Below are positions 26,284 through 35,241 of a stretch of DNA of 50,200 nt, one piece after another (the stretch's first letter is position 1; every line of letters begins with the position of its first letter). The DNA comes from Flavobacteriales bacterium BRH_c54 (GTDB lineage: Bacteria; Bacteroidota; Bacteroidia; Flavobacteriales_E; Vicingaceae). The notes beneath the pieces were generated by a model. It had not been told where the DNA came from and did not search any database. It worked only from the letters and a program-made list of their open reading frames with translations. Position numbers and translations under genes: made by a program. The stretch covers positions 1 to 50,200 of the forward strand of contig LADZ01000039.1 of NCBI GenBank assembly GCA_000961845.1, written 5' to 3'.

Positions 26284-27210
26284 GTGAAAGTTTACACTAA
26301 TATTCAGGAATTTAAGTCAACAAAAAACGTTGTAGTTACCATTGGTACTTTTGATGGAGTTCATCTGGGGCACAAAGTAATTATCAATCAACTAAAAAAA
26401 GCTGCAGAAGAACTTGAAGGAGAAAGTGTGTTGCTTACTTTTTTCCCTCACCCAAGAATGATTGTTTTTCCTGATGATAATGAATTGAAACTGTTAAATA
26501 CTATTGAAGAACGTAAAGAGTTACTTGAAAAAGCAGGTATTGACCATTTAATTATTCATCCTTTTTCTAAAACATTTTCTAGACTAACGGCTTTAGAATT
26601 TGTTAGAGATATTTTAGTAAATCGTTTAAATGTAAAAAAAATGGTAATTGGTTACGATCACCATTTTGGTAGAAATCGAGAAGGTTCCTTTGAAGATTTG
26701 GTTGAATTTGGAGAGGTGTATGGTTTTTCTGTTGAAGAAATTCCTGCTCAAGATATTCAACAAATAAATGTAAGTTCTACAAAAATTAGAACTTCTTTAC
26801 TTGCCGGAGAAATTCATGCTGCAACAAAATTTTTAGGGTATCCTTATTTTGTTAGTGGAACTGTAGTAAAAGGTGATAAAATTGGCAGAGAAATAGGTTT
26901 TCCTACGGCCAACATAAAACCTGATGAAACGTATAAACTTATTCCGAAAAATGGGGTGTATGCGGTAAAGGTAATTGTAAATGAAAAAGAATATGAAGGG
27001 ATGCTTAATATTGGCATTAGGCCAACACTGAAAGGAATTAATGAAACCATAGAGGTAAATATTTTTGATTTTGATGAGGAAATTTACGGGCAAAAAATTC
27101 AGGTAAAATTTTACGAAAGAATTCGTGATGAACAACCTTTTGAAAATCTTAACGAACTTAAAAACCAATTGAATATTGACAAAACCAAAACCATACAAAT
27201 TTTTAGTTAA
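26284..27210 (+). CDS. ribF: bifunctional riboflavin kinase / FAD synthetase
   Basis: 308 residues starting at GTG (26284). The N-terminal FAD synthetase domain has TIGTFDGVHLGHK (nucleotidyltransferase HxGH site) and the distal INVSSTKIR motif. The C-terminal kinase domain has GREIGFPTANI (the PTAN motif), NGVYAVKV and the GMLNIGIRPT segment. It converts riboflavin to FMN and then FAD in the cytoplasm. A family-standard length supports the GTG. It is divergent from atpD, and the next gene starts inside its last 35 bases in another frame, so the two are probably co-translated. Confidence 0.95.
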   Translation: MKVYTNIQEFKSTKNVVVTIGTFDGVHLGHKVIINQLKKAAEELEGESVLLTFFPHPRMIVFPDDNELKLLNTIEERKELLEKAGIDHLIIHPFSKTFSRLTALEFVRDILVNRLNVKKMVIGYDHHFGRNREGSFEDLVEFGEVYGFSVEEIPAQDIQQINVSSTKIRTSLLAGEIHAATKFLGYPYFVSGTVVKGDKIGREIGFPTANIKPDETYKLIPKNGVYAVKVIVNEKEYEGMLNIGIRPTLKGINETIEVNIFDFDEEIYGQKIQVKFYERIRDEQPFENLNELKNQLNIDKTKTIQIFS

Positions 27211-27802
27211 GCTATTTTTTATAATGAGCTTTATTGTAGTTTTTCACAATTCCTATGCTCAGCTGCTAGACGAGAAAGCACTTAAAAAATCCACTAAATT
27301 TTCTTGGGAAAAAGCACAGGAAACAACTCCCGAAAAGGTGCTAAAACTAAAATTAAAAGAAGAAGAAGTAGCACTTTTTTTAGAAAAAATAGAGACTTAT
27401 ATTTATTTGCAATCGTTAGATTTAAATAATTGTAATTTGAGCGAGTTGCCAAAAGCAATTTTTAAGTTAACTAATTTGCAGGAATTAATCATTTCTAATA
27501 ACCCAATAACAGTTATTCCATCAGAAATAGGAGAATTGAAAAATTTGAAATGGTTATATGCTACTTTTATAAAAGCAACTACACTTCCATCGAGCATCAA
27601 AGAATTAAAAAAATTACATACGCTTTTTTTGTGGGGAAGTGAGATTACTTATTTCCCTCCTGAGTTTTTAGAATTGAAGTCAACTTTAAAGGTGCTCAAT
27701 ATTCGTTCGGTAAAAATAAGTAAAAAAGCGGCTAAAGAATTAAAAAACCAACTATCAAATACACGAGTTCGTTATTCGTACAGGTGTGATTGTAGTTTTT
27801 AA
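27176..27802 (+). CDS. exported leucine-rich-repeat protein
   Basis: 208 residues. Starting at 27176 gives a good signal peptide (basic head, hydrophobic core, NSYAQ cleavage) and overlaps ribF by 35 bases. An internal ATG at 27224 would leave a signal too short. At least four leucine-rich repeats follow between about 75 and 175: LQSLDLNNCNLSELP, LQELIISNNPITVIP, LKWLYATFIKATTLP and LHTLFLWGSEITYFP. The C terminus has a Cys pair in RCDCSF. Such proteins usually bind other proteins. The partner and place (periplasm or surface) are not shown. Confidence 0.72.
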   Translation: MTKPKPYKFLVKLFFIMSFIVVFHNSYAQLLDEKALKKSTKFSWEKAQETTPEKVLKLKLKEEEVALFLEKIETYIYLQSLDLNNCNLSELPKAIFKLTNLQELIISNNPITVIPSEIGELKNLKWLYATFIKATTLPSSIKELKKLHTLFLWGSEITYFPPEFLELKSTLKVLNIRSVKISKKAAKELKNQLSNTRVRYSYRCDCSF

Positions 27803-27824
27803 ACAATTTATAAAAATAGAAGTG

Positions 27825-27846
27825 AAGTAACCAATTATAGTTACTT
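27825..27846 (+). terminator. possible weak terminator after the LRR gene
   Basis: AAGTAAC (27825-27831) pairs with GTTACTT (27840-27846) around an eight-base loop. A short, interrupted T-rich tract follows (TTGTCTTTATA). The stem is only seven pairs, so termination may be partial. Confidence 0.4.
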
Positions 27847-27892
27847 TTGTCTTTATATAAATATAATATATAAAAAAAATTTAGAATAAGAT

Positions 27893-28501
27893 TTGAACAA
27901 TTTAAAAGTTATAACCGTTTTTCTTTTGCTATTATTTATGGCAATTTCAGCATCTGCTCAAGATGAGTTATTGTTTTTAAATGGTAAACAACTGGAAGGA
28001 AAGATTTTAGAGTACAATAAATATCAACTTACTTTTCAAACTAAAAAAGACAAAGAGTTGACCATAGAAAATTATCGTTTATTTTCTTTTTCGAAAGATA
28101 GTAAAGACACTATATTATATAAGTATGATACGTTAGAAGGGAATTTTTTAAGTGAAAAAGACATGAAACTCTTTGTTTATGGAGAGCGAGATGCACATTT
28201 AACTTATTCTTCAAAATTTTCTAACGTGTTGGGTTTTGCTGTTGGAGGTGGAGCCGGTTATTTTATGCATTACGATCAAAGTTTTGTTTTTGTAGCAACT
28301 CCTTTAGTATATACATTAGGGACATTAATTTTCCCAACACGAGTAAAACAGAGAAAAATTAAAGATTTGCAATACATTAAAGAAGATGAGTATTTAAGAG
28401 GGCATGAACGTGTTGCTCGGGCAAAAAGAACTCAAAGTGCTCTTGTTTCCACTTTAATAGGGTTGGGCGTAGGGTTTACTGTCAGTTTAATTGCCAATTA
28501 G
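27893..28501 (+). CDS. exported or membrane protein of unknown function
   Basis: 202 residues from a TTG start at 27893; no ATG precedes the signal peptide, which ends near ASAQ (residue 23). A small beta-rich head follows (LFLNGKQLEGKILEY and FQTKKDKELTIENYRLFSF, resembling short Bacteroidota domains that read like a reporter of response elements). Hydrophobic segments at about 112-128, 132-147 and 183-200 then suggest membrane association. No catalytic motif is seen. It lies directly upstream of the UbiA-like gene and may be co-transcribed with it. Not recognised beyond that. Confidence 0.6.
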   Translation: MNNLKVITVFLLLLFMAISASAQDELLFLNGKQLEGKILEYNKYQLTFQTKKDKELTIENYRLFSFSKDSKDTILYKYDTLEGNFLSEKDMKLFVYGERDAHLTYSSKFSNVLGFAVGGGAGYFMHYDQSFVFVATPLVYTLGTLIFPTRVKQRKIKDLQYIKEDEYLRGHERVARAKRTQSALVSTLIGLGVGFTVSLIAN

Positions 28502-28553
28502 AGTAAGTCTAGTAAAAAAAAGACTATATTTATTTCCAAACTCCCTATGGAAA

Positions 28554-29411
28554 ATGCCATTTATACGCCTAATAGTATTCAGTAATTTTTTTGTTTCACT
28601 TTGTGTTGCAGCACTCACCTACAGAACGTTTTTATATTTTAATATAACCCCATCCAACGCTATGTTGGTGTTGGTTTTTTGTGCTACTTATTTTATTTAT
28701 AATTTTCAGCGTTTGGTAAGAATGAACCAAAAAGAGATTGATGAAGCCAATATTGGCTTTAGAATGAGGTGGGTTTATAAAAACAAACAACCTATTATTT
28801 TTACTATTGTTATTGCAGCCATAATCCTTGTTGTTTCTTTGTTTTATATAGATATAAAAACCATAATAGTGTTGGCAATTATGGGACTTTTTTCTGTAGT
28901 TTATGTGGTAAGATTCATTCCTTATAATAATAAGTGGCTAGCCTTAAGAGATATTCCTTTTCTTAAAATTTTTGTAATAGCATTTGTTTGGGCGTTAGTG
29001 ACAGGATTGTTGCCTTTAATAAGTAGTAAAGATTTGATTCAAATAAATTTACAACACATATTGTTTCTTACTAAACAATTTTTATTTGTTGTTGCTATTA
29101 CTATTCCTTTTGATATTAGAGATATGAAATATGATGTGGAAAAAGGCATAAAAACATTTCCTTTAGTTGTTGGCGTAAAGAAAATTATTATATTAGGAAT
29201 ATTACTGTTATTGGGCTTTATTGTTACAGCAAGTTATGAGTTTTTGGTGTTTCAAAACATAACGATGAGTTTATGGATAACCGAAATCATTACCATATTG
29301 TTAGTAATGGTGTTACTGCTTCTTTCTAAGAAACAACAACCCGAACTTTTTTATTCCTTTATTATTGAGGGAACTTCTTTGTTACTAACAATTACTGTTT
29401 TGTTGAACTAA
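28554..29411 (+). CDS. UbiA-like prenyltransferase-family membrane protein with degenerate first motif
   Basis: 285 residues from the ATG at 28554; a TTG at 28491 is in frame but overlaps the previous gene and adds a non-conserved head. About eight or nine membrane helices are seen. The second Asp-rich motif of UbiA enzymes is recognisable as PFDIRDMKYDVEKGIKTFP (about 200-220). Where the first NDxxDxxxD motif should be, the sequence reads YNFQRLVRMNQKEID, so the first metal site looks altered. UbiA enzymes transfer prenyl chains to aromatic acceptors; whether this one is active is open. It overlaps the convergent biotin carboxylase gene by four bases. Confidence 0.65.
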   Translation: MPFIRLIVFSNFFVSLCVAALTYRTFLYFNITPSNAMLVLVFCATYFIYNFQRLVRMNQKEIDEANIGFRMRWVYKNKQPIIFTIVIAAIILVVSLFYIDIKTIIVLAIMGLFSVVYVVRFIPYNNKWLALRDIPFLKIFVIAFVWALVTGLLPLISSKDLIQINLQHILFLTKQFLFVVAITIPFDIRDMKYDVEKGIKTFPLVVGVKKIIILGILLLLGFIVTASYEFLVFQNITMSLWITEIITILLVMVLLLLSKKQQPELFYSFIIEGTSLLLTITVLLN

Positions 29412-30886
29412 TTTCTTCTTAACTTCCATTTAGAAACAACATTTTTATTGGCACCAACGCTGAGTTTTTGTTCGTTCTCTTCATATACTTTTACAGCAAA
29501 CAAAGCAGCAACTTCTTCTAACTCTGGAAAAGAGTTTAATAGTTTTTCGGGGGTAAAGTGAGTTCCTACAAAGTGTGTATCAAAGTTTCCGCTTCTAAAA
29601 GCATCGTGTTGTAAGGCAAATTTACAGAAAGGTAAAGTAGTTTCTACCCCACTAATAATATAGTCGTCAATAGCTCGTATCATTCTGTTTATCGCTTCTT
29701 CTCTGTCTTTTCCGTGTGTAATTAATTTAGAAATCATTGGGTCGTAATAAATTGGAATTTGCATGCCTTCTTCAAAACCATCATCTACTCTAATGCCCAT
29801 TCCTTCCGGACGTTGATAGGTATTTAGCCTTCCTATATCAGGCAAAAAGTTGTTCATAGGATCTTCGGCATAAACCCTAACTTCAATAGAATGCCCATTA
29901 ATGGTTAGTTCCTCTTGCGTAAAACTTAACTTTTCGCCTCTTGCTACATTTATTTGTTCTTTTACCAAGTCTTTTCCGGTAATCATTTCCGTTACAGGAT
30001 GTTCTACTTGTAAACGGGTATTCATTTCCAAAAAGTAAAAATCTTTGTTGTTTTCCAATAGAAACTCTACCGTTCCGGCACCAACATAGTTACAAGCTCT
30101 TGCCACATCTACCGCACTTTCGCCCATGGCTTTTCTAATTTCAGGAGTAAGTACAGATGAAGGAGCTTCTTCAATTACTTTTTGGTGTCTTCGTTGTATA
30201 GAACATTCTCTTTCAAATAAATAAACAATGTTTCCATGACTATCAGCCATAACTTGTATTTCTATATGACGAGGAGAGCCTACATATTTTTCAATAAAAA
30301 CAGCTCCATCTCCAAAAGAAGAAACCGCTTCACTAACTGCACGATTCATTTGTTCTTCAAATTCTTTCGCATTTTCGACCACACGCATTCCTTTACCACC
30401 ACCACCGGCAGAAGCTTTTATTAAGATAGGGAAACCTATTTCTAGTGCTATTTTTTTTGCTTCGTTAATGTTGTCAATGGCTTCGTCTGTTCCCGGAACC
30501 ATAGGAATGTTGTATTTTTTTACAGCAGCTTTTGCTGCTAGTTTACTTCCCATTAATTCCATTGCTTCGGGTGAAGGGCCGATAAACGTAATGCCTGCTT
30601 CAGTAATTTTTCTGGTAGCTTCGGCATTTTCAGATAAAAATCCATAGCCTGGATGTAGTCCGTCAACATTTAATTCCTTACAGATTTCAATGATTTTATC
30701 TACCTTTAAATAAGATTGATTAGAAGGAGGAGGTCCAACACAAACTGCTTCATCAGCATATTTTACAAATGGAGCATCTCTATCAGCTTCAGAAAAAATA
30801 GCAACAGTTTTAATGTTCATTTCTCTGCAAGTACGCATTATTCTTAATGCAATTTCTCCTCTATTGGCTACTAATATTTTGTTCAT
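29408..30886 (-). CDS. accC: biotin carboxylase subunit of an acyl-CoA carboxylase
   Basis: 492 residues. It begins ILVANRGEIALRIMRTC, followed by the biotin carboxylase N domain with HPGYGFLSENA, the ATP-grasp glycine loop ASAGGGGKGMRVV, the catalytic NTRLQVEHPVTE segment and a BC C-terminal domain with EVRVYAEDP. It uses ATP and bicarbonate to carboxylate biotin on a carrier protein. It is about 40 residues longer than E. coli AccC, with an extra C-terminal tail; subunits of propionyl-CoA-type carboxylases in Bacteroidota have this length, so the partner could be acetyl- or propionyl-CoA carboxylase. No accB or carboxyltransferase gene is adjacent. Confidence 0.9.
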   Translation of the reverse strand: MNKILVANRGEIALRIMRTCREMNIKTVAIFSEADRDAPFVKYADEAVCVGPPPSNQSYLKVDKIIEICKELNVDGLHPGYGFLSENAEATRKITEAGITFIGPSPEAMELMGSKLAAKAAVKKYNIPMVPGTDEAIDNINEAKKIALEIGFPILIKASAGGGGKGMRVVENAKEFEEQMNRAVSEAVSSFGDGAVFIEKYVGSPRHIEIQVMADSHGNIVYLFERECSIQRRHQKVIEEAPSSVLTPEIRKAMGESAVDVARACNYVGAGTVEFLLENNKDFYFLEMNTRLQVEHPVTEMITGKDLVKEQINVARGEKLSFTQEELTINGHSIEVRVYAEDPMNNFLPDIGRLNTYQRPEGMGIRVDDGFEEGMQIPIYYDPMISKLITHGKDREEAINRMIRAIDDYIISGVETTLPFCKFALQHDAFRSGNFDTHFVGTHFTPEKLLNSFPELEEVAALFAVKVYEENEQKLSVGANKNVVSKWKLRRN

Positions 30887-30993
30887 AAGGCTATCTTTTT
30901 ATGGGGCATAAAAATAAGCATATCACAGTAAATTAAAAGTAGAATTTTAGATATTTTATTAATTAACTTTGCATTATTATTTTAAGTTAACTC

Positions 30994-31176
30994 ATGGCTA
31001 GACTAATATTAATATTATTGCTTTTAGGCTTCTTTCTTTCAGGATGGGCTTTTTCTGAAGTAAACAGAACCCATTTTAATAACCCTAAAGCTAAACGAAA
31101 TTGGTTGTGGGTAATAATATTGTTGCCCATTATTGGAGCTATCTTGTTTTTTACTCAGAAAAATAAGAAGAATTAA
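30994..31176 (+). CDS. small two-helix membrane protein, PLDc_N-like
   Basis: 60 residues with two hydrophobic helices (about 3-22 and 37-54) joined by a short polar loop. The second helix, WLWVIILLPIIGAILFF, resembles the PLDc_N domain (W, then Pro, Gly) found at the head of cardiolipin synthases and as stand-alone small proteins. Its stop overlaps the end of the convergent ftsX gene by four bases. The ATG is the only reasonable start. Function is unknown. Confidence 0.65.
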   Translation: MARLILILLLLGFFLSGWAFSEVNRTHFNNPKAKRNWLWVIILLPIIGAILFFTQKNKKN

Positions 31177-32048
31177 TACAAATCTCCGGTTTGTATTCTC
31201 AGGTATTTGCGCACTGCCAAGTTGGTAGAAATCCATGAAATTAAAATTCCTAATATTATCATAATTAAGAAAAGTGCTCCATAAAGCTCAAAATTTCTGA
31301 AATCGATTAACTCGGGGTATTGTTGTTGGAAATAATATAATACTACAATAATTAAACTTATAGCGATAAATGCACTGACAATACCGTTGCCAATTCCTTG
31401 CAATACAAATGGTCGCCTAATAAAAGAATGGCGAGCGCCTACCAGTTGCATGGTTTTTATTAAAAATCGTTTGGAGTAAATAGATAATCTGATGGTGTTG
31501 TTAATTAAAGCAGTAGCTATAAAAAGTAGTAATCCGCTAAAAGCCAACATGTAAAAACTAATTTTCTTTACGTTTTGGTTGACTAAACTCACCAAATCTT
31601 TTTGGTAAATTACTTCTTTAATATTAGGATTGTTTAATAAGTCGGCTTCAATAATGCTTAAGCTATCAGTATTGGCGTAATCGGCATTTAGTTTTACATC
31701 TATAGAAGGCAACAGCGGATTATAACCTAAAAAGCTGATAAAATCCTCGCCTAAGTCTCTTTTTAGGTCAGCAGCAGCAGAATCAGGATGGATAAAGTGT
31801 GTTGCTTTTACATAGGTTTCAGCATCTAAGGTTTTCTTAATTTGGTTAATGTCTACATCTTTAATTTCACCTTTAAGGATAATAGAAAAACCAATATTTT
31901 CTTTTACATGATTAGAAATTTGTTGTGTGTTTAACAAGATTAATCCTAATATTCCCAACATAAAAAGCACTAACGAAATACTGATGATAGTGGTAAAGTA
32001 GGAAGAAATTAATCTTCTTTTGGTATGAGATTGATGATTAGCTGACAT
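31173..32048 (-). CDS. ftsX: cell-division ABC transporter permease FtsX
   Basis: 291 residues with the FtsX plan: a cytoplasmic head, one membrane helix (about 17-42), a periplasmic domain of about 120 residues (including IKEVIYQKDLVSLV), then three helices (about 165-190, 215-240, 257-280). The motif LIKTMQLVGARHSFIRRPFVLQGIGNGI (read in parts) is typical. FtsX works with the ATPase FtsE to activate wall hydrolases at the division site; ftsE is not in the window, and in Bacteroidota ftsX is commonly apart from it. It is divergent from leuS with a 133-base gap. Confidence 0.9.
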   Translation of the reverse strand: MSANHQSHTKRRLISSYFTTIISISLVLFMLGILGLILLNTQQISNHVKENIGFSIILKGEIKDVDINQIKKTLDAETYVKATHFIHPDSAAADLKRDLGEDFISFLGYNPLLPSIDVKLNADYANTDSLSIIEADLLNNPNIKEVIYQKDLVSLVNQNVKKISFYMLAFSGLLLFIATALINNTIRLSIYSKRFLIKTMQLVGARHSFIRRPFVLQGIGNGIVSAFIAISLIIVVLYYFQQQYPELIDFRNFELYGALFLIMIILGILISWISTNLAVRKYLRIQTGDLY

Positions 32049-32181
32049 GATTAATTGTCCATTTTAATAATTAGTAAAATACAAAGGTAAACGTTTCTCC
32101 AACACTTACTTTTCCAAATTCACCAACAAAAATACAGCTATTATTTGTTAATTTCGCACCTCATTTAAAGACTTATTAACG

Positions 32182-35154
32182 ATGCAATATCAATTTAACG
32201 AGATTGAAAAGAAATGGCAAAAGTATTGGGAAGAAAACAAAACTTATGCGGCAAAAGATAACAGTGTAAAACCAAAATACTATGTGTTAGACATGTTTCC
32301 TTACCCTTCGGGAGCAGGGTTGCATGTTGGTCATCCACTGGGTTACATTGCTTCTGATATTTTTGCTCGTTATAAACGTTTGCAAGGTTATAATGTATTG
32401 CACCCAATGGGGTACGATTCTTTTGGATTACCCGCTGAACAATATGCTATACAAACCGGTCAGCATCCTGCTGTTACTACTAAAGTAAATATTGAAGGTG
32501 GTGTGGACAAACAAGGAAATGTTATTCCAGGCTACAGAAATCAATTAGATAAAATAGGCTTTTCGTTTGATTGGGACAGAGAAGTTAGAACTTCGGATCC
32601 GAATTATTATAAATGGACACAATGGATTTTTAAGCAATTATTTAATTCGTGGTACAATAACATTACCGACAAAGCAGAAAAAATAGATACGTTAATTGAA
32701 AAATTTGCTGCTGAAGGCAATACAAACGTTAATGCTGTTTGTGCTGATGTAGCTAATTTTTCGGCAGATGAATGGAAGAGTTGGGGAGAAGAAGAACAAC
32801 AAAAAATGCTAATGAATTACCGTATTACTTTTTTATCGGATACTTGGGTAAACTGGTGTCCCGCTTTGGGAACCGTATTAGCCAATGATGAAATTAAAGA
32901 TGGTGTTTCTGAGCGTGGCGGTCATCCGGTAGAGCAAAAGTTAATGCGTCAGTGGAGTATGCGAATTACTGCGTATGCCGAGCGTTTACTTTCAGGATTA
33001 GAAGGCTTGGATTGGTCAGAATCGATTAAAGATGTACAAAGAAATTGGATTGGAAAAAGTGTGGGAGCGTCAGTTGAGTTCCAAGTTCAAAATTCAACAG
33101 CTAAAATTGAGGTTTTTACGACAAGACCAGATACTATTTTTGGCGTGTCGTTTATGGTATTAGCACCGGAACATCCGTTGGTAAATAAAATTACTACTGT
33201 TGAGCAAAAAGCTGAGGTGGAAGCCTACCAAAAAGCAGCGTCATTAAAATCGGAAAGAGACCGACAATCAGATATTAAAAATATTACGGGTGCATTTACG
33301 GGAGCTTTTGCTATTCATCCTTTTACTGGAGATAAGGTGCAAATTTGGATAGGCGATTACGTATTGGCAAGCTATGGAACCGGAGCAGTTATGGCTGTAC
33401 CTTGTGGCGATCAACGTGATTGGGATTTTGCTACTCATTTTGGTATTGAAATTAAAAATATTTTTAAAGATAAAGATATCTCAGAAGGGGCTTATGCAGA
33501 GAAAGATGCAGTTATTGCCCATTCTGATTTTTTAAATGATTTACCTGCTAAAGAAGCGATAAAAAAAGCCATTGCCGAAATTGAAAAAAGAGGTTTAGGT
33601 AAAGGCAAAACTCAATACAGATTAAGAGATGCAGTATTTTCTCGTCAGCGTTATTGGGGAGAACCATTTCCTGTGTATTATAAAAATGAAGTGCCTTATT
33701 TAATTGATGATAAGGATTTGCCAGTTGTATTGCCGGAGGTAGATAAGTATTTGCCTACCGAAGATGGGCAACCACCGTTGGCTCGTGCAAAAAAAGAAGA
33801 TTGGAATGTAACTTGCCCGGGAGAGCGAATGGAGTATAACACCATGCCGGGCTGGGCAGGAAGTAGTTGGTACTTTTTACGTTATATGGATCCAACCAAC
33901 GATAATGAGTTTGTTGCTAAAGAAAAAGTAGATTACTGGCAAAATGTAGATTTATACATTGGTGGAGCAGAACATGCTACCGGACATTTATTGTATGCTC
34001 GTTTTTGGACGAAGTTTTTACATGATTTAGGTTACGTCCCTTTTGATGAACCTTTTCAAAAAATGATTAACCAAGGAATGATTCAGGGGAATAGTGCTTT
34101 GGTTTATAAAGTAATTCCAGATACTACAAATAGACGACAAGAAGATTATATAATATATGTTTCTGCTAATTTTTCAAGTGAACTGAAAGAGATTGATAAA
34201 AAGTTTAAGGTTAATGAACTAACTCCTAGAGCAAAAGAAATTTATGAGTTTATTAGAAACAAAGAGGAAGAGGGAGTAGTAGATTATTTTACAAAATTTG
34301 GGGAAGAAGAATTCCAACTTAATTATTCTTCATCACTTATTAATGTAGATATTAACTATTTAGACGGAGATAAATTAGATTTAGATAAATTTAGAAATTG
34401 GAGAGCAGAGTTTAAAAATGCTGAATTCATAAAAGAAGAAAACGGAGATTTTATTGTTGGTAGAGAAATAGACAAAATGTCCAAATCCAAATACAACGTA
34501 CAGACACCTGATGAGTTAGTAGAAAAGTTTGGAGCAGATACCTTGCGTTGTTACGAAATGTTTTTAGGACCATTGGAGCAACACAAACCTTGGGATACGC
34601 AAGGCATTACGGGAGTGCATGGTTTCTTAAAAAAACTATGGCGTTTGTATCATGATGATAATGGGTTTAATGTTTCGGACGAAATTCCAAGCAATGAGGA
34701 ATTGAAGAGTTTACATAAAACCATTAAAAAAGTAAAAGAAGACATTGAACGTTTTTCGTTTAATACGCCAGTTTCTGCTTTTATGATATGTGTAAACGAA
34801 CTGACTGCTTTAAAATGTAACAAACGTGAGATTTTAGAACCACTATTGATTATTTTAGCACCTTATGCTCCGCACATTGCAGAAGAATTGTGGGCAAAAT
34901 TGGGTAATACCGAAAGCATTACCTATGCTGTTTTTCCTAAGCATAATGATGCTTATTTGGTAGAAAGCAATCATAAATACCCGGTTTCTTTTAATGGAAA
35001 AATGCGTTTTATGTTAGAACTTCCTGCCGATATGAGTAAAGAAGACATTGAGAAAGAAGTATTGGCAAACGAACAATCTCAAAAATACTTGGAAGGTAAA
35101 GCTCCTAAAAAAGTAATTGTAGTGCCGAAGAAAATTGTAAATGTGGTAATTTAA
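32182..35154 (+). CDS. leuS: leucyl-tRNA synthetase with unusual insertion
   Basis: 990 residues. Class I signature HVGH at 48-51 (in FPYPSGAGLHVGHPLGY) and KMSKS at 765-769 are intact; the editing domain includes TTRPDT-type TTRPDTIFGVSFMVLAPEH (about 313-332). It charges tRNA-Leu with leucine and hydrolyses mischarged products. A Bacteroidota-type insert near 165-215 (AEGNTNVNAVCADVANFSADEW) is present. In addition, about 70 residues (roughly 647-719, charged and AT-rich in DNA) lie between VYKVI and INVDINYLD, where I recall about 20 in relatives. The frame is open throughout, so it is an insertion rather than damage. Confidence 0.95.
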   Translation: MQYQFNEIEKKWQKYWEENKTYAAKDNSVKPKYYVLDMFPYPSGAGLHVGHPLGYIASDIFARYKRLQGYNVLHPMGYDSFGLPAEQYAIQTGQHPAVTTKVNIEGGVDKQGNVIPGYRNQLDKIGFSFDWDREVRTSDPNYYKWTQWIFKQLFNSWYNNITDKAEKIDTLIEKFAAEGNTNVNAVCADVANFSADEWKSWGEEEQQKMLMNYRITFLSDTWVNWCPALGTVLANDEIKDGVSERGGHPVEQKLMRQWSMRITAYAERLLSGLEGLDWSESIKDVQRNWIGKSVGASVEFQVQNSTAKIEVFTTRPDTIFGVSFMVLAPEHPLVNKITTVEQKAEVEAYQKAASLKSERDRQSDIKNITGAFTGAFAIHPFTGDKVQIWIGDYVLASYGTGAVMAVPCGDQRDWDFATHFGIEIKNIFKDKDISEGAYAEKDAVIAHSDFLNDLPAKEAIKKAIAEIEKRGLGKGKTQYRLRDAVFSRQRYWGEPFPVYYKNEVPYLIDDKDLPVVLPEVDKYLPTEDGQPPLARAKKEDWNVTCPGERMEYNTMPGWAGSSWYFLRYMDPTNDNEFVAKEKVDYWQNVDLYIGGAEHATGHLLYARFWTKFLHDLGYVPFDEPFQKMINQGMIQGNSALVYKVIPDTTNRRQEDYIIYVSANFSSELKEIDKKFKVNELTPRAKEIYEFIRNKEEEGVVDYFTKFGEEEFQLNYSSSLINVDINYLDGDKLDLDKFRNWRAEFKNAEFIKEENGDFIVGREIDKMSKSKYNVQTPDELVEKFGADTLRCYEMFLGPLEQHKPWDTQGITGVHGFLKKLWRLYHDDNGFNVSDEIPSNEELKSLHKTIKKVKEDIERFSFNTPVSAFMICVNELTALKCNKREILEPLLIILAPYAPHIAEELWAKLGNTESITYAVFPKHNDAYLVESNHKYPVSFNGKMRFMLELPADMSKEDIEKEVLANEQSQKYLEGKAPKKVIVVPKKIVNVVI

Positions 35155-35241
35155 CTTAACCTTAATTATTACTTAGCAATTTTAATTTGATTAGATGAAA
35201 TTTTATGATTAACTATGCAAAAACTTAAAAATGATAATACT

